Shown here: positions 41,686 through 52,847 of the stretch, piece after piece
Position numbering within the stretch: position 1 is the first letter of the stretch
How the letters are laid out: each line of letters starts with the position of its first letter
Source: Gautieria morchelliformis
Taxonomy: Eukaryota; Basidiomycota; Agaricomycetes; Gomphales; Gomphaceae
Reading direction: 5' to 3'
Length of the DNA stretch: 64,000 nt
NCBI GenBank assembly: GCA_015179125.1
Contig: WHVA01000444.1
Span: forward strand, 31,058-95,057
Position numbers and translations under genes: made by a program
Notes under the pieces: generated by a model
What the model saw: only the letters and a program-made list of their open reading frames with translations
Databases searched by the model: none
What the model was told of the DNA's origin: nothing

Positions 41686-43055
41686 CCGCTGCGTGTCACA
41701 AAATCCGATGCATCTTCCGCTTCCGGTAGACCATGTTCCGCATTTTCGGAAAGCTCTTCCGCAGTGGGCACTCCGTTTATGTCTGCAAGCGCGAGGAACT
41801 CTGGAAGGATCTCGAGTTTCTCCTCTGTGGTCATAAGCCGGATATCAAAGGCTTGGGGGCACTCGCGAGCGTAGTGGCCTGGTTGTCGGCAGCGGAAGCA
41901 GGTGATAGTTCCGTGGCCTTTTCCGCGCATGCGGTCAACATCCATCGGGGCAGGGCCACTCTTCGAGGGAGGAGGGCTATGGTTCCTAATAGGAGCAGGC
42001 GGAGCAAGCATCGGAAATAATTTCCGTGTGGGAATGAATGCGCTTCCGGGTTTTGGCACAGGTTGAGTAGGACGAGCGGAACTGCGTGTCGTGTTCCGAC
42101 TCGTCTCCACGAAGGCCTCATTTGCCTCCCTGTTCCGAGAAACCTTCTGCGCAGCTTGGTACCACCCTTCCGGGTCATCAAAATCCGGAGCTCCATCCCC
42201 AAGCAGCGCAACTTGGTTCTGGAGCGTCGGATCAAGTCCTCGTCGGAATTTGATGACGATCGTCTTGTCGTCGTCATATTCCGCAAGGTCGATGAGCTCC
42301 TGGAAGCGATCGATGTAGTCATCGACCGGATCTTTGGCCTGGTACCAGCTCGTCCCCTCGAGCTTTGTAAGGGCTGTGAGCTGCTCGTTTTTCGGGCAGA
42401 ACTGGTCGGAAAATGTTTTCTCGAACGCGTCCCAGTCCCGGAAGTAGTTCCCCTTGCCCTTTGCTTCATGTCGGATCACCTTGTTTGCAAAACGGGCTGC
42501 GCGGTCCGATTTGAAAAAGGACAACGTCCAGTGAATCCGAGCCTGGTCGTTCGGAAAGAGGTCTCCGACAATTGCGAAGTAGATGCTGCATGTGTTGAAG
42601 AATGCGCGTCCCTTCTCCCGATCTCCGTCAAAGTCCGCCGGAGTTGCGGGTTTGACCTTTGCTAACTTCGCGGACATCCTCTTTTCCGCTAGTTCCGCTT
42701 TTCCGAAATCCGGATCATCCAGCATTTCATTTCCACCACCTTGTGGAATATCTAACTTAGCCAAAATCGCTTGTAAGGCTGTTTCAATCGCGTCGGTCTT
42801 CATCCGGTTCCGCGTCAATTCCTCCTCCATATTCCGAAGACGATCGTCCGGATCCATGTTGGAAGGAGAAATATGGGACGGGATTTCCGGGGTTGGGAGC
42901 TCGACGTAAGAAGAGGGGCTGTCGTACGCTGTATGTGCGGAAGAGGTTGCGATCTCCGAGTCGCTGTCTCCGATTCCGAACGCACCTATGGCGAATGCAA
43001 CGCACAGTACGACCGCCGGTCCTCTAGGGGAGAGACTTTTCTGCTGTAAGGGCAA
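41682..43055 (-). CDS. gag: gypsy-2 gag
   Basis: An open frame of 457 codons. The first ATG that gives a gag-like start is at 42857 (MDPDDRLRNMEEELTRN), so upstream codons reaching into the 5' LTR are probably leader. A coiled-coil start is followed by the retrotransposon gag fold (PADFDGDREKGRAFFNTC, then WTLSFFKSDRAARFA, then FSDQFCPKNEQLTALTKLE) and a CCHC knuckle (CFRCRQPGHYARECP). It would form the particle that packages element RNA. Confidence 0.92.
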   Translation of the reverse strand: MPLQQKSLSPRGPAVVLCVAFAIGAFGIGDSDSEIATSSAHTAYDSPSSYVELPTPEIPSHISPSNMDPDDRLRNMEEELTRNRMKTDAIETALQAILAKLDIPQGGGNEMLDDPDFGKAELAEKRMSAKLAKVKPATPADFDGDREKGRAFFNTCSIYFAIVGDLFPNDQARIHWTLSFFKSDRAARFANKVIRHEAKGKGNYFRDWDAFEKTFSDQFCPKNEQLTALTKLEGTSWYQAKDPVDDYIDRFQELIDLAEYDDDKTIVIKFRRGLDPTLQNQVALLGDGAPDFDDPEGWYQAAQKVSRNREANEAFVETSRNTTRSSARPTQPVPKPGSAFIPTRKLFPMLAPPAPIRNHSPPPSKSGPAPMDVDRMRGKGHGTITCFRCRQPGHYARECPQAFDIRLMTTEEKLEILPEFLALADINGVPTAEELSENAEHGLPEAEDASDFVTRSG

Positions 43056-43512
43056 CCCTGGCTAGTCGTGGAGATCACACTACCACACAACTGACAAGGG
43101 GAAATCCAAAGTATGTATAAATGAACAGAGCATACAAGAGAGGGGGTTCTCACCTGACAAGGGGAAATCCAAAGAGAAAAGTCTAAGGACCCCCAATGTC
43201 AGCGAGCCCGTATTATACTACGCTGCGCAACCAGGGACAACGCTTGGCACCCGCCATCAACCCTGCATCCCCCTGACCCTTGATCGACCCTTGATGCCAC
43301 CTATTATGCGAGTCGCTTGATTTCCGACACTGTTCCGGGGCGGAAGTCGGAAATCGGAGTGGAACTGGCAAGGCGAACGGAACTGGTGGAAGTTCTCCCA
43401 GAAGCGGAATCGTTCCCGAAAGCGGATGCGGAGATGGAATCGGAACCGGAAGCGGAGTCGGAACTGGGTGTGGTGTCGGAACTGGAAATGGAAAACAGGG
43501 TGTCCCCTGACA
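43045..43512 (-). repeat. gypsy-2 5' LTR (family beta)
   Basis: A 468 bp copy differing at one base from 37302-37769. It is followed by the target duplicate CAGCT at 43513-43517. Confidence 0.95.
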
Positions 43513-44632
43513 CAGCTCACCATGCTCCCACGCTGTGAGCCTGGGGGTGGCGACTTGGGCCTGCGTCATGGGGCGGGCATGTGAGGATATGATGTCAATG
43601 GTGATCCACCTTGGGAGGAGCAACACTCTGAGATGAGGTCACATAATGTCCATCGAAACTGCCTTGCAGATCACACAGCCTGGGGAGGGCTGGGTCACCG
43701 AGGAGGTGTGGAAGATTGGGGTGGGAAGTGCATACTCTTCCCTCATCGCATGTGGCGACGCCTGCGCGTGCTGCGCCTGTGCGTGTATGTTGTTAAGTTT
43801 CATTCATTAGATATACATCTCACCTGATGGACGTGTCTCCATCCAGAACCTTCCCACATGTCTCGCTTCGAGTCTCCCCATCACTGCTACTGCGCCTGCC
43901 ATTCCGACTCGTCCCCACGCTCCTGGTCCACGTCACCACGCTCCTGGTGGGTCCATGTCACTCTGCGCTCCTGGCAGGTCCGCTTCACCCCGCGTGCCTG
44001 GTGGTCCACATCACCCCGCTCCTTCTCAACATCACCCACGCCCTTTCTCGATATCGCCCCGTGCCCCTGGTGGTCCATGTCACCCCGCGCTCCTTTTCAA
44101 GCTCGCCTCACGCTCCACATCGCCTCACACTCCTAGTGGGTGCATGACACTCTGCGCTCAAGGGGACTGCAGCACCTTCTCTTGCGTGCGCAGGACGAGT
44201 GGGAGCGCGATGCGTGCATCGCTCATCAAGTCTCCCCCTTGTTGCTGTTGTGCCTGCCGCTCGACTCATTTATTTTGTGAATATAATTAGTCTGTGACAT
44301 ATATAAAGCTTAAATGCAGTTTAATCCCTCAACATATGTCCTGAGTACATGATCTGTCAACAAGTTATTGGTTCTGGCACGTATTCAGCTTGCAATTGAC
44401 ATTCTAGTCCAGGTGCAGCTGGCCAAAAATGCGAATTTTTTACCAGTTGATTTACGGGTACTGTGGCCTCATATAAGGTCATATAACCTTGTATTTCAAA
44501 TTTGGATTGAATCCATGGAGAACTAGCTATTCTACAGCTGTTTTAATTTTGGCCACCGAATAATGGAAGCAAAAACAAGCGCCCGCCTTACGTACTGCAA
44601 AGCGCTGTAATATAAATCAGATTAAGGGGTTG

Positions 44633-47095
44633 GTGTTGAGTGAACAATAGTGTGATAGCGATGTCAAGCAGTGTTCTGGTGTGGAATAAAAGCAATGTTC
44701 TAGAGTTCTAGAATTAAGCAGTGTCCTTAGAGTAAGAGTTGAGGAGGAAACAATAATGGTCCAAAGATGCTTATAACTCAAAGCTCTAGGGAAAAAGATT
44801 GTTAAGTCGCTGATTTATTCGTATCTATAGTCCAAGTATTTAAACAATACACAATAGGAGTAGATAGTCATGTGAAAAATAATGGGGCTAGGAGTTAGGG
44901 TCAAGATGATGTCAAGTATGATGCTATGACCCCTAGATGGCTAATTGCTGGACAGATGATGTCAAATATGATGTCAGGCATATAGGACAAGGACTCGACT
45001 CGATAATATGTGGGAAATGATACGCATATGTGCGCCTCGACTCAACTCGACTCGGAATAATTCTCGGCTCGGAATGGTTCTCGGAATGACAAGAAATATG
45101 GTGAAAGGTGAGAATGATTGATAACAAAATAGATTGTCCTGACTGAAATATTTACTTCCTCCTCAAATAACACTCCCCCTCAAACTCGATGTATTCCTAG
45201 AAATTCTAGGATATGGAGATGTTTGCGTGGAGATAATGGCTTTGTAAGAATGTCCACAGGATTGTCCATCGCAGGAATATAATGTAGTTTGATGTTCCCA
45301 TTGGTGATCTGTTCCTTTGTGTAATGGAAGTGAACATCAATATGTTTTGTGCGACTGTTATTGATGTTGTCTTGGGAAAATGCGATGGAGGATTGGTTGT
45401 CGGTAAATATGGTGATGGGAGCAAGGTTATGCGGAAAATCTTTTCCCATTCTTATAAGCCATATTCCTTCTGCTGATGCAAAGGATCCTGCAACCAGTTC
45501 TGATTCCATTGATCATTGGCTCACAAGATTTTGTTTCTTTGATGCCCAAGAGATAGGGCCACCATTGAACATAAAAACCCATCCTGTGGTAGACTTCCTA
45601 TCATCCTGGTCTACTGCAAAGTCTGCATCTGTGAATCCTGCAAGCCCATAAGCATATCCCTTTGTTCCATCACCATGACTTGAGAATGTGATGCCAAATT
45701 CTTTTGTGTTGATTAAGTAACGTAGAATTCGTTTGGCAGCTTCCCAGTGAGTGATGTTAGGTTTGGATGCAAATTGTGCGCATTTGTTGACCGCATAGGA
45801 TATGTCTGGTTGAGTGGCCACTGTGCAGTAGTTGAGACTTCCAATCAATGATGAATAGGATATATCCATAATATCATTTGGATTGGTGGAGATTCTGAAT
45901 TCGATTTTTGGGTCCACAGGTGAGCTCACTGCACGTCCAGCTGTAATATCGAATCGTTTTGAAATAGAGTTGACAAAGGATGGTTGGGAAATATGGATGG
46001 TACCCAGTTCTTGATTCCTGATGATTCTGATTCCCAAAAGCCGGCTTGGATCACCTATATCTTGGATGTCAAAGCTCCCCCCACATCTCTAATCATTCTC
46101 TCCATTGTTTCCTTGGAATTCACAGCCATTAATCCATCATCCACATACCAGCCCACTACAGCCACTTCTCCTTTGTCTCCAAACCTGAAAAACATTGTTT
46201 GATCTGAACCCCATTTTCTCTAAATCCTTTCTCAAAGTATTGTGCCACACTCGTCCTGATTGCTTCAATCCATATATCCCTTTGTTTAACTTGCAGACAA
46301 GATGTTCCTCTCCTGGCTTGATAAAACCCTCTGGTTGGCGCATATACACAGTATCCTCAAGTTTGCCATTGAGATATGTGCCCTTTACATCCACATGGCG
46401 CAGTTCAAGGTTGTACTTGCAAGCTAATGCAAGAATGAGTCGGATTGAGGCTAATCTGATAGTGGGGGAGTATGTTTCTTGATAATCGATGCCTGGAACT
46501 TGTGAAAAACCTTGTGCCACTAGTCTTGCTTTGAAATTGTTTATGTCGCCTATATTGTCCCGTTTAATTCTGAAAACACAATGGCACCCTATAACATTTG
46601 TATTTGGAGGACATTCGACCAGGGACCAGGTATAATAACCTGTGAGTGTGTCGTATTCCACCTCGCACGATTTCTTCCACTGTGGCGCATCTTCTGAGCT
46701 CATAGCCTCCTTGTAGCTGCTCGGTTAATCCTCTGCAAGAATCACGAAGGCTGCTTCCACCTCCTCAAATTCTTGTCTCCCATGTGCCATCGTAATCATC
46801 TCTCTCATCAATGCTGCGTGTCTCCTTCCTCTTCCATACTCCACATTTGATGGATCCATCCATGGACCTCTAGAGAAGTCTTTCGGTGCAATTTCTTCTT
46901 CAATTTCCTCCTCTTCTGCCTCTCTGTCTTCTTCCTCTGTCCTCAGCTCCACACCTTCAATCTCTTCCTCATGCTCTATCTTTTTCTCCTCCTCTTCGAC
47001 TTGTTGTAATACTCCAGTGCTATCAGTCCTGTCAACAAATGGTAATTCTTCATCATACTGCCATTCCTGTACAGGCCTATGCGTTGCGCGCGATG
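44633..47095 (-). mobile_element. copia-2: 5'-truncated Ty1/copia fossil
   Basis: Minus strand. The 3' LTR is about 44633-45170 (sense TGTTATTTGAGG to TCACTCAACA), next to a polypurine tract (TTGAGGGGGAGTG in sense). Pol pieces follow: RNase H end (TDNQSSIAF, SRTKHIDVHFHY; 45509-45180), RNase H and RT end (WEAAKRILRYL, TQPDISYAVN; 46037-45513), and RT (ARLVAQGFSQVPGIDYQETY, DVKGTYLNG, GIYGLKQSGRVWH; 46703-46137). An acidic linker is at 46952-46725. Gag, integrase and the 5' LTR are missing. It is broken in a few places and is an older insertion. Confidence 0.85.
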
Positions 47096-47899
47096 GGAAC
47101 TTGTGCTGTGAACATAATAAACAGGTCTAACAGCAGAGATCAACGACATTTTGGGTCACACTGCGGACGTGGATGACAGACTGGCCATCGACGCGATGCG
47201 GGTGTAGTTGGAGACAAGTGTTGGGGCCTGGCTTTGGCGGGATAAGCTGAAGTCATGGAAAGGGACTGAATGTCAATGATTCTTCGGAGCGCGACGTCCA
47301 ACCAGTAAGCGACGTTGTTCTGCTCCGGATGCGAGCCACATTGTCAACGCGCTGAACGCTTCAAGTAATGTATACACGCTCGTTGACAACCACAACCTTT
47401 ATGACATTATAGCACCATCGTATCTCGGCATCCAAGCACATTCCTGGCCCCTGCATCCTGATTCCTTATCTGGCGACGCCCACTGCCACAGTATCGCTGT
47501 GATTTACACACTCTTCTGTATTCAACGCACATCCACCACCCTAGCGCACACGCCTTATGCGCGACAATTTAGCTCAACGTTTGCATTCTCCCATCAGTGT
47601 CATCCTACCGCTTTCTCGCGGCTTCTATGTTCCTCCAGTGCTTCCTTCTCCCGCCACCACCTGCGAATCCGTGTCAATAGGCGATGCAGAATCCTGCGCA
47701 TTGGGTAGACTAGGGCGTGAGCGTATGATGGCCGTCGTGGGCGATGGACCGCCAGCCAGGAGTTGCAACGACCGATGTACTGTCGATGTCCTGCCTGACC
47801 GTATAGTGTGTGCCTGGGAAGGTCAGCACCAACGTTCTTCCATCGTCAGTGTTCCTCACAGATCAAGGCACAGGTTCACTTCAGTATACCCGACCCTTA
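47096..47899. other. No confident gene
   Basis: Short frames only, including a 128-codon plus-strand frame (47557-47943) with Ser/Pro/Arg-rich composition and no family resemblance. Confidence 0.3.
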
Positions 47900-48183
47900 C
47901 AACACCGCCACGTGTGAAGTCGCGACCGAATCGAGATGACTAAGGGGTAATCCGGCACCGCGTGCTGCCGAGAGCCGAGAATAGAAACAGTGGGTCGGAT
48001 TCGAAGATCGGAGCTGGCGCGCGATTCTGGCGGTGGTTGATCGACAGGGTTGCAAGCTTCGGGGCTTCTGCTTCCTAAGCTGATGCGTGCCTTGGTCTGG
48101 GCGCTTGACGTGAATCAAGCCTAAATGGGTATCGCATCAATCTCTATTTGATCGCCGATCGATCACGCTGATCACGATCGCGG
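47900..48183. repeat. Direct repeat, copy 1 (with 48589-48885)
   Basis: About 285 bp starting ACACCGCCACGTGTGA and ending in GATCGATCACG-type palindromic words. It aligns along its whole length with 48589-48885 (shared GCAAGCTTCGGGGCTTCTGC, CTTGACGTGAATC, CCTAAATGGGTAT). The identity looks like 75-80 per cent. Confidence 0.75.
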
Positions 48184-48588
48184 GCTACACATACGTCACT
48201 GATGCGATGCACCACATATAAGGCAGTCGAGCAGCATTCGACTCCAGCCTGCGCCGTGCCCTCATCCTGCATCCGTCACTCGACTAGTACTCACCATGCG
48301 CGTCTTTCTTCTTCGCCCTCACCGTGTGCAGCGTTGACTAAACTGCACGCGACGATGCTGCAGGCACCGAATTCTAGACCCGAATCATATCTTCTCTGGC
48401 TCTCCCGGCGCCGTGTTAGTATTTGTATCCGTATTTGTCCCCGTATATCTTGTCATAATGATTTGAACCCACCCCCTCCCTCCTTCTCTCTTTCCCCATC
48501 CCACGCCTAATCTCATTCCCTTTCATTTCCTCCACAATGTCAACCCCACCTCCAATCCCAAATTTATATCAAACTTAACTCCGCACTA

Positions 48589-48885
48589 GTTACACCGCCA
48601 CGTGTGATGGGTCGCAACCAAATCGAGGGTAATGGGGCACCGGGCGTGCGGCGCTGCCGGGTGCCGAGAATAGAAACAAGGAGTTGGATTCGAAGATGCA
48701 GCCACGCGCTTCTCGGTATGAGTGCTTGCAAGCTTCGGGGCTTCTGCTTCCCAAATTGATGCGTGTCTTGTGGCGTGGCGTGGCAGCGAAGCGGCCTGCG
48801 CGCTTGACGTGAATCGACCCTAAATGGGTATATCATCAATACTTCTGATCCACGGTCGATCGATCACTTCGATCATGATCGTGAT
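48589..48885. repeat. Direct repeat, copy 2 (with 47900-48183)
   Basis: The second copy of the block, about 690 bp downstream in the same orientation. The interval 48184-48588 has no clear gene. The pair could be diverged LTRs without recognisable content, or a tandem intergenic duplication. No TG..CA ends were found. Confidence 0.75.
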
Positions 48886-50722
48886 ATAAACTGCCATGTT
48901 AGGCGCTAGAGCGAGTTGATCGAGCAGGGAAGCGCTCTTCTTGGCATGTCAGTTAGAGCGTGGGGAGCAGTGACGTGTTGGACACGTGCCAGGGTAGCCA
49001 CGGTACCGGGAGAGCAGGTGGGCCGTGCGTACCAGGCACCCGCATTCGCCGCCAGACTCCCGGATGCAGGGAGAAAGTACAATGGCGCGCTTGTCATGGG
49101 AGGGAGAAGGGTATAAATGCGAGAATCGCGCGCCGCGCAGAGGAGCACCGACGCCGAGGTGCAGGAGTAGAACAGATATGGAATGTTTGGATTTAACCCC
49201 GGGTCGAGGGGCTGAGAAGTCAAAGAGCCAAACTTACAGCAAAGGTAGCAATATTTACCAGGGAGAGAAGGTAATCTTAATAAATAGCTTCTTCTCTCGG
49301 CTCTGCGTGTCCGAGGTTCTGCTCCGTGGATGCGGGTGATGACGGTTTCTCCCACGACCCACGTGACCCGCACACGCCGTCCTCCCGGTGAATTCCGCCC
49401 TGCGCATGGCGGCCACGTGTCCCGAGGATACGTTCGGCTTCGGGTTCCTGGCTACATCTTATCTGGCTTCTTCCGGGCTCTTGGTAACCTGCCGCGACGG
49501 CGCTTCTGTCCCTGTCGTGCTTCCGCTGTCAATCGGAATTTGGCGCTGGGGGCTTCCATTACTTGCTTCTGCTGCTTCTGCCGTTTCTATGTGCCGGTGT
49601 ACATAGCTCCGGTTCTGACTTGCTCGTTTACGGCGCAACCTTTTCATGGGCGCACTCCGTGGAGGAGTGTGGAGACGTTTCTGGTCTAGATTGTTCTCGC
49701 CATCTTCCATCCTTTTTTATTGTCAGTTTTAATTCTTGCTCCTCTCCACGCACAAGCTGATCCTTGTTTGTTCCTTTCCTTCCTAAAAATGTTTTTATTT
49801 TGTGTACTGCTCCCGCCAATCACAGGTAGAATATAATACCTTCCATCCACCAAATAACAATATTACTTACGGGGCGTATATGTTACGGAGATACTGATCC
49901 TTCTGATCGGCAGCTCTCTTGTCGGTCCCTCGGGTGCACTTAACTCGGCTCGGGCGGGGGAGCAAATTGTGCCCCACCAGGGGACTATTTCAGATGTCTC
50001 ACCACGCTTGTACAACGGCAGCTGCCATGGGGCTCTCCTGAATTTATCGGCATCTGATTCTTCACCCACAGTTCCCAGGGAGTTGTTTGGGTCTCCCTTC
50101 CTGAAAAATATCAGTAGTCTTGTCGGCTTGGCTGCCGGGTATATCGTTACTGGCCACATTAAGGCACCACCCGCGATTACCTTCCTTTCTTACGGCATGT
50201 CTAATTACTGTAAAGTCTGAATCTACAAAGCTACCCACGAAAATCACAAGCGTCCACATAATAAAGATTGGAGTCTATCTCCCGCCATTCTCCAAAGCCA
50301 GTGGTACGCTCTTTTGGGCTGACATCTTAATTACTCTCCAGTTTCTGCGAGACAGTGCTTGCTGTGTACTGTAAGTAAACTAGCAGCGTCCCCCGTGCAT
50401 GTGCCCCGCGCGCCCCGCCAGCGTGCACGGCGCCAGGTTTCCCCTCGCGGTCCCCCTGCTCGATGCAGGATGACATCCCCATGGCACGCGAGGCGAGGAC
50501 GGTGAGCATTCCCTGTATGAGGATCCTTGCTTGCACTATGACGGCGTCGAAAGGTCCTTTGCCCCAAGAGTTGGACCGGAATGTGTCAGCTGAAGCGAGG
50601 GAGAAGGTGTCAAGTAGATGTAGGAGGTGTGGAGCATGTGCGGTGCCAGCGCGTTGTCATCCTCGACGAGTCATACAGAGTCGAACAATGATAACATGAA
50701 CTTCCCGCACAAAATAAAACTT
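48886..50722. other. No confident gene; TATA and AATAAA signals
   Basis: The section 48950-49330 has promoter- and polyadenylation-like words (GGGTATAAATG at 49107-49117, AATAAA at about 49278-49283), as in LTRs, but no matching partner. Open frames such as 49969-50220 plus (83 codons) and 49563-49760 plus have no recognisable family. Confidence 0.3.
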
Positions 50723-50737
50723 GCAGTGGGGGAGCAT

Positions 50738-51036
50738 TGTCACAAGCATGCAAAAACGAGCCCCATGACTTTCGCCTGCTCTTAAGGATTGAAATGCGTA
50801 GAATAAATGGTTAATGATGAATTCGAGACAAGAACGCGCGAAACATATACATCAATATGTAGCCTCAGAAGAAACGTTGCACTGACACTGTGCAGGGTGT
50901 ATTGGCGTCGGCATTCTCAAAGGATAGGCGGCACAGACAACTGGACGAAGCGTACAAAGGAAGGAGCGTGCCGGCATCGAGGCATCGATGCATCGATATC
51001 GATTCCCACGCACGTGTCTGACGTGGTCACGTGACA
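50738..51036 (+). repeat. Possible orphan LTR (copia type)
   Basis: A 299 bp segment with mirrored ends TGTCAC..GTGACA, preceded by a purine-rich tract (CAGTGGGGGAGCAT, 50724-50737) of the kind beside a 3' LTR. No pol is recognisable upstream and no second copy or target duplication is seen, so this rests on end structure only. Confidence 0.4.
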
Positions 51037-51833
51037 GACGCCACACTTAGCCATGACACCAGCCAGGAGCACGGCACACACAATGTCCTATGCATCCGCA
51101 CAAACCGCCCGTCCGGCCCAACTTCCTTCCAGAAGACGACCGCGCACTCAACCTTGCCGCCCCGATGCCGGAGAGGGCGATGGCCAGCCTGCGCGCTGAT
51201 GTGCGTGTGTCAGGATCGCGTTCCTTCCGACTCTGATCTCCTCGCAGATGGCCCGCACACTCGACGACTCACTCACATACGCCCCGGGGAACCCGCCCCG
51301 TATGGACACGCTTCTCGCACCTCATTCCCCGCCCCCGACTACCTCCGCCCGTCTCCCGGCCCTGGTGGCTTTGCACTCCTGCCCCCGCGCACATGGTGCT
51401 GTGCTCGGTGCTGACCGCCCGCTTAGGATGGGTATTGACTAGGCGGGCGCGCCGGAGGTGGCGATGGCACTGAGGCGTCTTTGTATATGAGTGTGGCGCG
51501 CGTTCGCTGGGCTTGGTGCCTGTTTTGTGCTTTCTGGAGTAGATTGCTGACGCCTGTATTCCTCCCATTCGCATGCACGCGATATTATTCCCACCCGCCT
51601 TTCCCACAACCCCTTACGCCCACGCTACCCCGTCCCCGCAGCGCCTCGCGATGGCCCAGCTCCTCGGCCACCTCGGCATCCGCTGCTGCTCGTCGTCCGA
51701 GGCGTGAGCGTCGAGGTGGGTCCTGCACCTGTTGTCTCGCTGCATTGCGGTTCTGACGGTGTGTGTGCATGTAAGTTAATTGATGTCTAGCGAACCCTCA
51801 CTCGGTGTCTCGCCGCCTCTCCCACTGTCGTTT

Positions 51834-52049
51834 TCTCTCCCCCCGGCCCGGCGCGCGGATTCGTGCCGCATTTCGTGTCCCTCGTACACACCGCGTTGCT
51901 GGCCGCGTGGGGCGCGCTGGGCCCGGGGTTTGTGAGTCGCGTTTCCTTTCGTTGCGTCGTTATTTTGCATATGTTGCTCCTGGTAGTGTTCTCTCCCCCC
52001 GGCCCGGCGCGCGGATTCGTGCCGCATTTCTTGTCCCTCGTACTCACCA
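51834..52049. repeat. Two ~58 bp direct repeats
   Basis: TCTCTCCCCCCGGCCCGGCG with the following about 38 bp occurs at 51834 and again at 51991, nearly identical, 157 bp apart. The intervals contain further short matches (CCTCGTAC). It is a local duplication within the decayed SKT5-like region. Confidence 0.8.
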
Positions 52050-52097
52050 CCCAGTCTCTCCCACCCACCATCCCATCAACTTTACTAACACCCCCCT

Positions 52098-52217
52098 CTC
52101 CTAGTCCTCCCTCCCCCACACCGCCACATGCTCCCACAACCAACGCGCGGCATTCCTCGGCTTCGCGCCCGCGCAGTACAAGCTGGGCCACGCGTACTCG
52201 TACGCGGCCCTGCACTA
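52098..52217 (+). pseudogene. Chs4/SKT5-like Sel1-repeat exon relic
   Basis: After a pyrimidine-rich acceptor-like tract (CCCCCCTCTCCTAG) an open stretch reads HNQRAAFLGFAPAQYKLGHA, then YSYAALH and stop. AAFLGFAPAQYKLGHAYEYA is a hallmark of Sel1-repeat proteins of the SKT5/Chs4 group, activators of chitin synthase in fungi. Continuation of the family sequence downstream is not found. Upstream, 51600-51700 has another acceptor-like site but no certain match. It is probably an exon relic. Confidence 0.45.
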
Positions 52218-52624
52218 GGGTGCGTTCAAATTTGTGTTACTCTTTGCGTTCCACTCGTGTCATTCTTTTTCGCTATGTTCCCTTTGCACTTCCTTTTTTT
52301 CCCTCGTTGGGTTCGACGTGCCCCGCATCACGGAGGAAGAGTCTGATCGAAGATGGAGAAGAAGATGAGGGAGACGAGGAGGAAGTCGAGGATGGAGATG
52401 GTGACGAGGGAGGTGATGGAGATGGGTATGACTCCATGTGAGCCTCATCTTGCCATCGGGAATGAGCTGCGAGGGTTACCTATTCGTGTAAGTTGGATAA
52501 AGGCCAATTGCATACCTGTGTAAAAGGGTTCTACAATGCTTACTGTAACTTCCACTTGGGACCCTGTGGAACAATTATAAAATACTACAATGAGCCTCAA
52601 GTCTGGCCTGAGGAGTGTATGGGT

Positions 52625-52847
52625 TGTTAGTAATCGGAACGATGACACTGCCGAGGCAGAGCCGGCACGCATTTAGCCGGAGGTTCGAGATCGCTCTCGA
52701 CCCCGGGTTGCTGGTGCGCCGGCATCGCATCGGCACAGCAGCTCGAAGGGATTGGTAATATAATGGACACCATATTTTGTATATAAAGGAACGATCTACT
52801 TGAGATCAATATAGAATATCAGATCATATTTACTCCTTCGTTCTACA
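52625..52847 (+). repeat. copia-1 5' LTR
   Basis: 223 bp, TGTTAGTAATCGG to CGTTCTACA, containing TATATAAAGG (about 52780-52790) as the likely TATA box. Confidence 0.92.

Larger units (their letters stand above)
37302..43512 (-). mobile_element. gypsy-2: Ty3/gypsy chromovirus, looks whole
   Basis: A 6,211 bp element on the minus strand. LTRs of 468 bp (37302-37769 and 43045-43512) differ at one position by eye. The target duplication CAGCT lies at 37297-37301 and 43513-43517. Gag and pol are each a single open frame and overlap by four bases, suggesting a frame change or re-initiation such as Ty3/gypsy elements use. A polypurine tract (GAGGGGGGGTGA in sense) abuts the 3' LTR at 37770-37781. 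No antisense accessory gene is present. It is one of the youngest features in the window and landed in the right arm of the large TIR element. Confidence 0.95.
30709..44607. mobile_element. Large Tc1/mariner-like element with ~1.4 kb terminal inverted repeats
   Basis: The left arm (30709 to about 32920) and the right arm (about 37045 to 44607) are inverted copies, starting CAGCGCTTTGCAGTACG and flanked by TA on each side (30707-30708 and 44608-44609). That is the Tc1/mariner signature. Removing a solo LTR alpha, a solo LTR gamma and gypsy-2, each with one target copy, leaves about 6.5 kb. Contents from left: arm, companion gene (plus, about 32980-34800), DD34E-type transposase (minus, about 36641-34891), captured myosin fragment (36700-37125), arm. 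Typical Tc1/mariner elements are 1-3 kb with short TIRs, so long arms and cargo are exceptional. The transposase could alternatively be a nested smaller element, but no inner TIR pair was seen. Confidence 0.7.
37045..44607. repeat. Right terminal inverted repeat arm, split by gypsy-2
   Basis: Arm sequence at 37045-37301 and 43513-44607, with gypsy-2 between. The outer end reads ..CGTACTGCAAAGCGCTG followed by TA. It matches the left arm in reverse at nearly every base outside the GC-rich tandem units, whose copy number differs. A 64-codon open frame (43633-43827 plus) recurs in the left arm (32359-32165 minus); I cannot tell whether it is coding. Confidence 0.8.

Noticed and set aside
48950-49330. 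Possible solo LTR with TATA and AATAAA
   Set aside because: No mirrored ends, partner copy or target duplication could be fixed, so it is listed only as an unassigned region.
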